From Acidobacteriaceae bacterium (lineage in GTDB: Bacteria; Acidobacteriota; Terriglobia; Terriglobales; Acidobacteriaceae), in NCBI GenBank assembly GCA_003135315.1, contig PLBD01000233.1:238-9229 (forward strand): a stretch of DNA of 8,992 nucleotides, in the 5' to 3' direction. The position numbers and the translations under genes are program-made. This document shows positions 5,741-8,992 of the stretch, in pieces (the stretch's first letter is position 1; each line of letters starts with the position of its first letter). The notes under the pieces were generated by a model, which did no database searches, was not told the origin of the DNA, and saw only the letters and a list, made by a program, of their open reading frames with translations.

Positions 5741-5915
5741 CAAACGCTGCGTCGCTTCAAATCAACGATGACGGCGATGGAAAAACGCCGCGCAACACAT
5801 TTACGAATCCTGGGTTCATACAGATGCATGCGACAGTTCCCGGATATGGCAATGGGGAGCGGGTCGCCCTGGAAGGAAAGACATCGTGGCAGGACAGAAG
5901 CAAGAGGAGCGAGCA
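5741..5915 (+). other. Upstream region of the FecR/DUF6600 gene
   Basis: These 175 bp hold no gene. A small hairpin (CGGCG 5772-5776 with CGCCG 5786-5790) is visible. A strong Shine-Dalgarno, GAGGAG at 5904-5909, sits 6 nt before ATG 5916 and decides that start over the in-frame GTG at 5886. I could not identify a convincing sigma70 promoter here, though the promoter is expected in this interval. Confidence 0.5.
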
Positions 5916-8384
5916 ATGAAATCACGTTGGCGGTTTGAATGTTTATTGATGGCACTACTGTTTGTTGCCTTATCGGCGGGAGCGGTCTTCGCTCAGGACC
6001 AGAGCATGGCTCCCCCTCCGCCGGCGGATAATTCGGTGCAGCAGGCTAACGTGGGGCAACAGGGCTATCCCGGACAGCAAGGTTATCCGGCACAGCAAGG
6101 CGGTCCGGACCAACAAGGCGCGCCGCAGCAGGACCCTCCCGGGCGCGTGGCCCGCGTGCAATACATGACGGGCGAAGTCTCGATGCAGCCGGGCGGCATA
6201 AACGACTGGATTGCGGCCAGCATGAACCGGCCGCTCACGACCTCTGATCGCATCTGGACGGACAAGAACTCGAAAGCCGAACTGAACGTTGGCGATGGCT
6301 TCATCCGCATGAACTCGGAGACCAGCCTGACCCTGACCAACGTCAGCGACAGCACCGTGCAACTGGAACTCGATCAGGGCACGCTAAATCTCACCGTTCG
6401 CCATCTGGAAAAGGGCGAGGTCTACGAAGTCGATACGCCCAACTACGCGTTTACCGTGATGAAGACCGGCGTGTATCGCTTCGATGTCCTCCCCAGCCAG
6501 GACCAAAGCTGGGTGACGGTGCGCAGCGGATACGGCGAAGCGACGGGAAAAGGCGCTGCGGTGCGGGTCAATTCCGGCCTGCAGGTACGCTTCAGCAACG
6601 GCAACTCATTGCAGAATGCCTCGTACAGCGCTCCGGCGCGCGACGGCTTTGAAGACTGGGCGCAGGTGCGCGACAAGCGGCTGGACGATTCTTTGTCGGC
6701 GCGCTATGTTTCGCCCGGCGTAATTGGCTATCAGGACCTTGACGCTAATGGCACCTGGACCACAACTCCTGACTATGGCCCGGTGTGGACTCCGACCTCC
6801 GTTCCTGTGGGTTGGGCGCCGTATCGCTACGGCCAGTGGACGTGGATTGCACCGTGGGGTTGGACGTGGGTCGATAGCGCTCCCTGGGGATTTGCGCCCT
6901 TCCACTATGGCCGGTGGGTTACCTACGGCGGCGGCTGGGCTTGGGCGCCTGGTCCGGTGGGCTACTGGAATCCCTACTATGCTCCGGCGCTGGTTGGCTG
7001 GATTGGTGGTCCCGGGTTCGGGATCGGCTTCGGCTGGGGTTGGGGCGGCGGCTGGGGCTTAGGTATCGGCATCGGATTTGGCTGGTACCCGCTGGGATGG
7101 GGAGCGCCATACTACCCGCACTACTGCGGCTGGGGACACGGCGGCTGGTACCACGGCGGCGGATATGTGAGTTCCGGCTACCTCCACAACGTCAACGTCA
7201 CCAACACGCACATTACGAACATCAACAACATCAACAACAACTATCACAACGGCAATTTCGGGAATACCAACGGAATCGCGAGGAATGGCGTGACTTCGGC
7301 GTCCCGAGAGGCCTTCACGTCGGGCGCGGCGGTCAACAAGGTGGGCGGAGCCGTACCGGCGTCGGCGCTGAACAACGCGCACACGATGAACACGGCCAGC
7401 GTCAACCCGACCCGGTCTTCGGTGCTGGGTGGACAAACGCCGCGCAGCAACGTTCCCTCCGCGGCCAGCGCAAATCGCTCGGTCGTGACGCGGGCGACGC
7501 CACCTGCCCGGCCTGCCAGCTTCAGCAGCGCCCAGGCGGCGACACGCAGCAACGCAAACTCGACCGGACACGGCGCCACGAGTGCGGCGGGTGCAAGCAA
7601 CAATGCAGCGCACAACACGCAAGGAGCGGGCGTAACGGGTCACGGTCCTACGGGAGCGCAAACCGAAGCGCGCGCCAGTGCGCCGAGCAATCCGGCAGCG
7701 CACAATGTTCCGCGGCCACCGTCAGCGGGAGGCTCGAACAATGTGGGATCCAGCAACGCAACGCAGTCGCACAACGTGCCGCGTCCCCCGGCCGGCAATG
7801 ACAACTTTGCCCGGCCGAACGGGAACACGGCAAACTCTGCCGGCAGTCACAACGCGCAGACGGCCAATAACCACAGCATGAACAACTCGACGGCGCCGCA
7901 GCACTCGCAACCGTATACGCCGGGCCATTCGAACAGCGCAACGCCGCATTCGTCGGCTCCCGCGCACCAGTCGACGCAGGGCCGGAGCAATTCGCAAGGC
8001 GGCTCGCATAGCGGCAATTCGTCGTCCGGGCATGGCTCAGCGTACTCAGTCCCACGGCCACCGGCGGGATATTCGTACCATGCTGCGCCGTCGTACTCGG
8101 CTTCCGGAGGCTACGGGGGCAGCAGCCGGGGCTATTCGTCCAGCGGGAGTTACAACTCTGGACGCGGCTACGGGTCGACGCAAGGCTACTCCTCAGGACG
8201 CAGCTATGGGTCGTCTCCGACCTATACCGCGCGCAACTACGGGTCGGCTCCTTCGTATGGCGGACGGAGTTCTGGATCGTACTCCGCACCGCACTCCTCC
8301 GGCGGCGGTGGCTACCACGGCGGCGGCGGAGGTGGCCACAGTGGCGGCGGAGGCGGTCACGGCGGCGGTGGTGGACACAGATAG
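5916..8384 (+). CDS. Exported FecR-like/DUF6600-type protein with long low-complexity tail
   Basis: The protein has 822 residues. A signal peptide (1-27) ends at VFAQ. Next is a Gln/Pro segment with four hexapeptides QQGxPx (48-71). Residues about 78-230 form a FecR-like beta domain (VQYMTGEVSMQPGG, VGDGFIRMNSETSLTL, LDQGTLNLTVRHLEKG, YEVDTPNYAFTVMKTGVYRF). Residues about 285-415 are a Trp/Gly-rich DUF6600-type domain with 20 Trp between 291 and 411 and a near-duplicated unit (WAPYRYGQW 300-308, FAPFHYGRW 326-334). Asn-rich VNVTNTHITNINNINNN (426-442) follows. The remainder is low complexity: Ala/Ser/Asn/His, three VPRPP(S)AG motifs (598-605, 621-627, 712-718), then Gly/Ser/Tyr repeats and poly-Gly/His to the C-terminus. 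There is no N-terminal cytoplasmic anti-sigma segment, so a sigma-regulating FecR role is unlikely. A surface, matrix or cell-wall role is inference. A terminator follows the gene. Confidence 0.9.
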   Translation: MKSRWRFECLLMALLFVALSAGAVFAQDQSMAPPPPADNSVQQANVGQQGYPGQQGYPAQQGGPDQQGAPQQDPPGRVARVQYMTGEVSMQPGGINDWIAASMNRPLTTSDRIWTDKNSKAELNVGDGFIRMNSETSLTLTNVSDSTVQLELDQGTLNLTVRHLEKGEVYEVDTPNYAFTVMKTGVYRFDVLPSQDQSWVTVRSGYGEATGKGAAVRVNSGLQVRFSNGNSLQNASYSAPARDGFEDWAQVRDKRLDDSLSARYVSPGVIGYQDLDANGTWTTTPDYGPVWTPTSVPVGWAPYRYGQWTWIAPWGWTWVDSAPWGFAPFHYGRWVTYGGGWAWAPGPVGYWNPYYAPALVGWIGGPGFGIGFGWGWGGGWGLGIGIGFGWYPLGWGAPYYPHYCGWGHGGWYHGGGYVSSGYLHNVNVTNTHITNINNINNNYHNGNFGNTNGIARNGVTSASREAFTSGAAVNKVGGAVPASALNNAHTMNTASVNPTRSSVLGGQTPRSNVPSAASANRSVVTRATPPARPASFSSAQAATRSNANSTGHGATSAAGASNNAAHNTQGAGVTGHGPTGAQTEARASAPSNPAAHNVPRPPSAGGSNNVGSSNATQSHNVPRPPAGNDNFARPNGNTANSAGSHNAQTANNHSMNNSTAPQHSQPYTPGHSNSATPHSSAPAHQSTQGRSNSQGGSHSGNSSSGHGSAYSVPRPPAGYSYHAAPSYSASGGYGGSSRGYSSSGSYNSGRGYGSTQGYSSGRSYGSSPTYTARNYGSAPSYGGRSSGSYSAPHSSGGGGYHGGGGGGHSGGGGGHGGGGGHR
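6057..6128 (+). repeat. 18-bp coding tandem repeat (QQGxPx hexapeptide x4)
   Basis: Four in-frame copies encode QQGYPG, QQGYPA, QQGGPD and QQGAPQ, just after the signal peptide of the FecR/DUF6600 protein. At the DNA level they are imperfect 18-bp units around CAGCAAGGNNNTCCGGNN. Such a linker-like repeat can change length by slippage without a frameshift. Confidence 0.8.
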
Positions 8385-8405
8385 TCAGCAACGAAGCTCG
8401 CATGC

Positions 8406-8436
8406 AGGCGGCCTCACAAGGGCCGCCTTTACTTTT
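8406..8436 (+). terminator. Intrinsic terminator after the FecR/DUF6600 gene
   Basis: A perfect 8-bp GC-rich stem (AGGCGGCC 8406-8413 with GGCCGCCT 8421-8428, loop TCACAAG) is followed by TTACTTTT. It lies 22 nt after the stop codon at 8384 and separates this gene from ribA. Confidence 0.8.
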
Positions 8437-8439
8437 AGG

Positions 8440-8467
8440 AGCCGTCAGCTGACAGCTCTGAGCTTTT
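8440..8467. repeat. Short AG-phased heptamer series
   Basis: Four 7-bp units start with AGC: AGCCGTC, AGCTGAC, AGCTCTG, AGCTTTT. The units are degenerate beyond the first three or four bases, so this is weaker than the arrays at 546 and 4863, but the period and the AG phase are the same. Confidence 0.5.
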
Positions 8468-8529
8468 CGTCTGTGCCGGACAAACACGTCGCCTGTGACC
8501 CATGAACATCACGGAGTGCGCTGGCAGCT

Positions 8530-8535
8530 TATAAT
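8530..8535 (+). promoter_or_regulatory. -10 box (TATAAT) placing the ribA start at the transcript 5' end
   Basis: A perfect TATAAT ends 6 nt before GTG 8542, so the predicted +1 coincides with the first base of the start codon. No Shine-Dalgarno precedes the GTG at a useful distance. A -35 element is poor (ATCACG at 16 nt). This is the same geometry as at 1974-1986. Confidence 0.5.
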
Positions 8536-8541
8536 CGAAGT

Positions 8542-8992
8542 GTGACCCGCTCGTTTGTAAAGAAAGTGGCCGAGGCCAACTTCCCCACCCGTTGGGGACA
8601 GTTCCGCATCTACGGCTTCGAAGGGGAGTTCGAAATACCGCCGACGCCGGCCAAAGGAAACGGCACAAGCGGCAACGGCCATGCCGGAATGGCGAAAGAG
8701 GAAGCAGTGGCGCTGGTGATGGGCGACATTCACGCCGGCCCGCCGCTGGTGCGCATCCATTCGCAATGCCTCACCGGGGACGTGTTTCACTCCATGCGCT
8801 GCGATTGCCGCCAGCAACTGGAACTCGCGCTCTCCATGATCACTCAGGCGGGCGCGGGCGTGCTGATCTACGAGCAGCAGGAGGGCCGCGGCATCGGCTT
8901 GATGGCCAAGCTGCAAGCCTACGAACTGCAGGACCGGGGCCTGGATACGGTGGAAGCCAACGTGGAGCTGGGCTACGACAACGACTATCGCG
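8542..8992 (+). CDS. ribA: GTP cyclohydrolase II, 5' part only
   Basis: The frame opens at GTG 8542 and runs 150 codons to the right edge. RibA converts GTP to 2,5-diamino-6-ribosylamino-4(3H)-pyrimidinone 5'-phosphate, formate and pyrophosphate, the first step of riboflavin synthesis. The N-terminal VKKVAEANFPTRWGQFRIYGFEG aligns with the start of E. coli RibA (recalled), which supports this start and shows no RibB domain in front. The zinc cysteines are seen in HSQCLTGDVFHSMRCDC (C82, C93, C95). YEQQEGRGIGLMAKLQAYEL carries the conserved catalytic-region Tyr and Arg, and LDTVEANVELGY follows. Between GFEG and VALVMGD there is an extra Gly/Asn/Pro-rich stretch about 20 residues longer than in E. 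coli. A nearby in-frame GTG (8566) is a less likely start, as it would remove conserved residues. Confidence 0.92.
   Translation, partial: MTRSFVKKVAEANFPTRWGQFRIYGFEGEFEIPPTPAKGNGTSGNGHAGMAKEEAVALVMGDIHAGPPLVRIHSQCLTGDVFHSMRCDCRQQLELALSMITQAGAGVLIYEQQEGRGIGLMAKLQAYELQDRGLDTVEANVELGYDNDYR

Noticed and set aside
5886..5915. GTG at 5886 as the start of the FecR/DUF6600 gene
   Set aside because: ATG 5916 has GAGGAG 6 nt upstream and begins the signal peptide directly; the GTG would add ten charged residues and places the ribosome-binding site inside the coding region.
6914..7801. 295-codon plus-strand open frame in another phase
   Set aside because: It overlaps the FecR/DUF6600 gene; its Arg/Gln-rich composition is typical of a frame-shifted read of a Gly/Asn/Ala-rich gene, and it has no ribosome-binding site.
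7648..8487. 279-codon minus-strand open frame
   Set aside because: It is a shadow of the low-complexity tail of the FecR/DUF6600 protein. The Arg/Ser/Cys-rich translation has no domain, and the frame runs through the plus-strand terminator.

Overview
This window looks like chromosomal DNA from a high-G+C Gram-negative bacterium, most likely an Acidobacteriota (Koribacter/Terriglobia-like) genome. That assignment is an inference. It rests on the exported FecR/DUF6600-type giant protein, the mix of housekeeping genes, and intergenic spacers packed with short hairpins, heptamer arrays and spurious-ORF repeats of a kind I recall from that phylum. No taxonomic marker gene is present. I see no rRNA, tRNA, CRISPR array, transposase or phage gene.

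Layout from left to right. Positions 1-487 (minus) hold the 5' part of a YhaM-type OB-fold/HD 3'-5' exoribonuclease gene that runs off the left edge. Positions 488-713 are a repeat-rich spacer. Positions 714-1844 (minus) encode an exported SurA-like peptidyl-prolyl isomerase. Divergent from it, 1986-2438 (plus) encodes a small deazaflavin (F420)-dependent nitroreductase-family protein. Positions 2439-2823 are a spacer between convergent genes, full of hairpins. Positions 2824-4050 (minus) encode an exported M48 zinc metalloprotease. Divergent from it, 4264-4857 (plus) encodes a cysteine dioxygenase. Positions 4948-5307 (plus) encode a small secreted protein of unknown function. Positions 5308-5915 are a long gene-free spacer whose left two thirds are repeats. 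Positions 5916-8384 (plus) encode an 822-residue exported protein with a FecR-like domain, a Trp-rich DUF6600-type domain and a long low-complexity Gly/Ser/Asn/His tail. A good intrinsic terminator follows. Positions 8542-8992 (plus) are the 5' part of ribA (GTP cyclohydrolase II), which runs off the right edge.

The genes do not form one pathway. Three of them serve the cell envelope: SurA-like for folding of exported proteins, M48 for periplasmic proteolysis, and the FecR/DUF6600 protein, which may be a surface or matrix component. The others are single housekeeping or metabolic functions: RNA decay, cysteine catabolism, flavin synthesis and redox. Most genes seem to be transcribed alone, because neighbours are divergent, convergent or separated by repeat-filled spacers.

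I found no convincing new defence or mobile system. The points most worth a second look are the AG-phased heptamer arrays recurring in three separate spacers, the hairpin-dense spacers, two genes with a -10 box exactly 6 nt before the start codon (possible leaderless mRNAs), and the architecture of the 822-residue protein.
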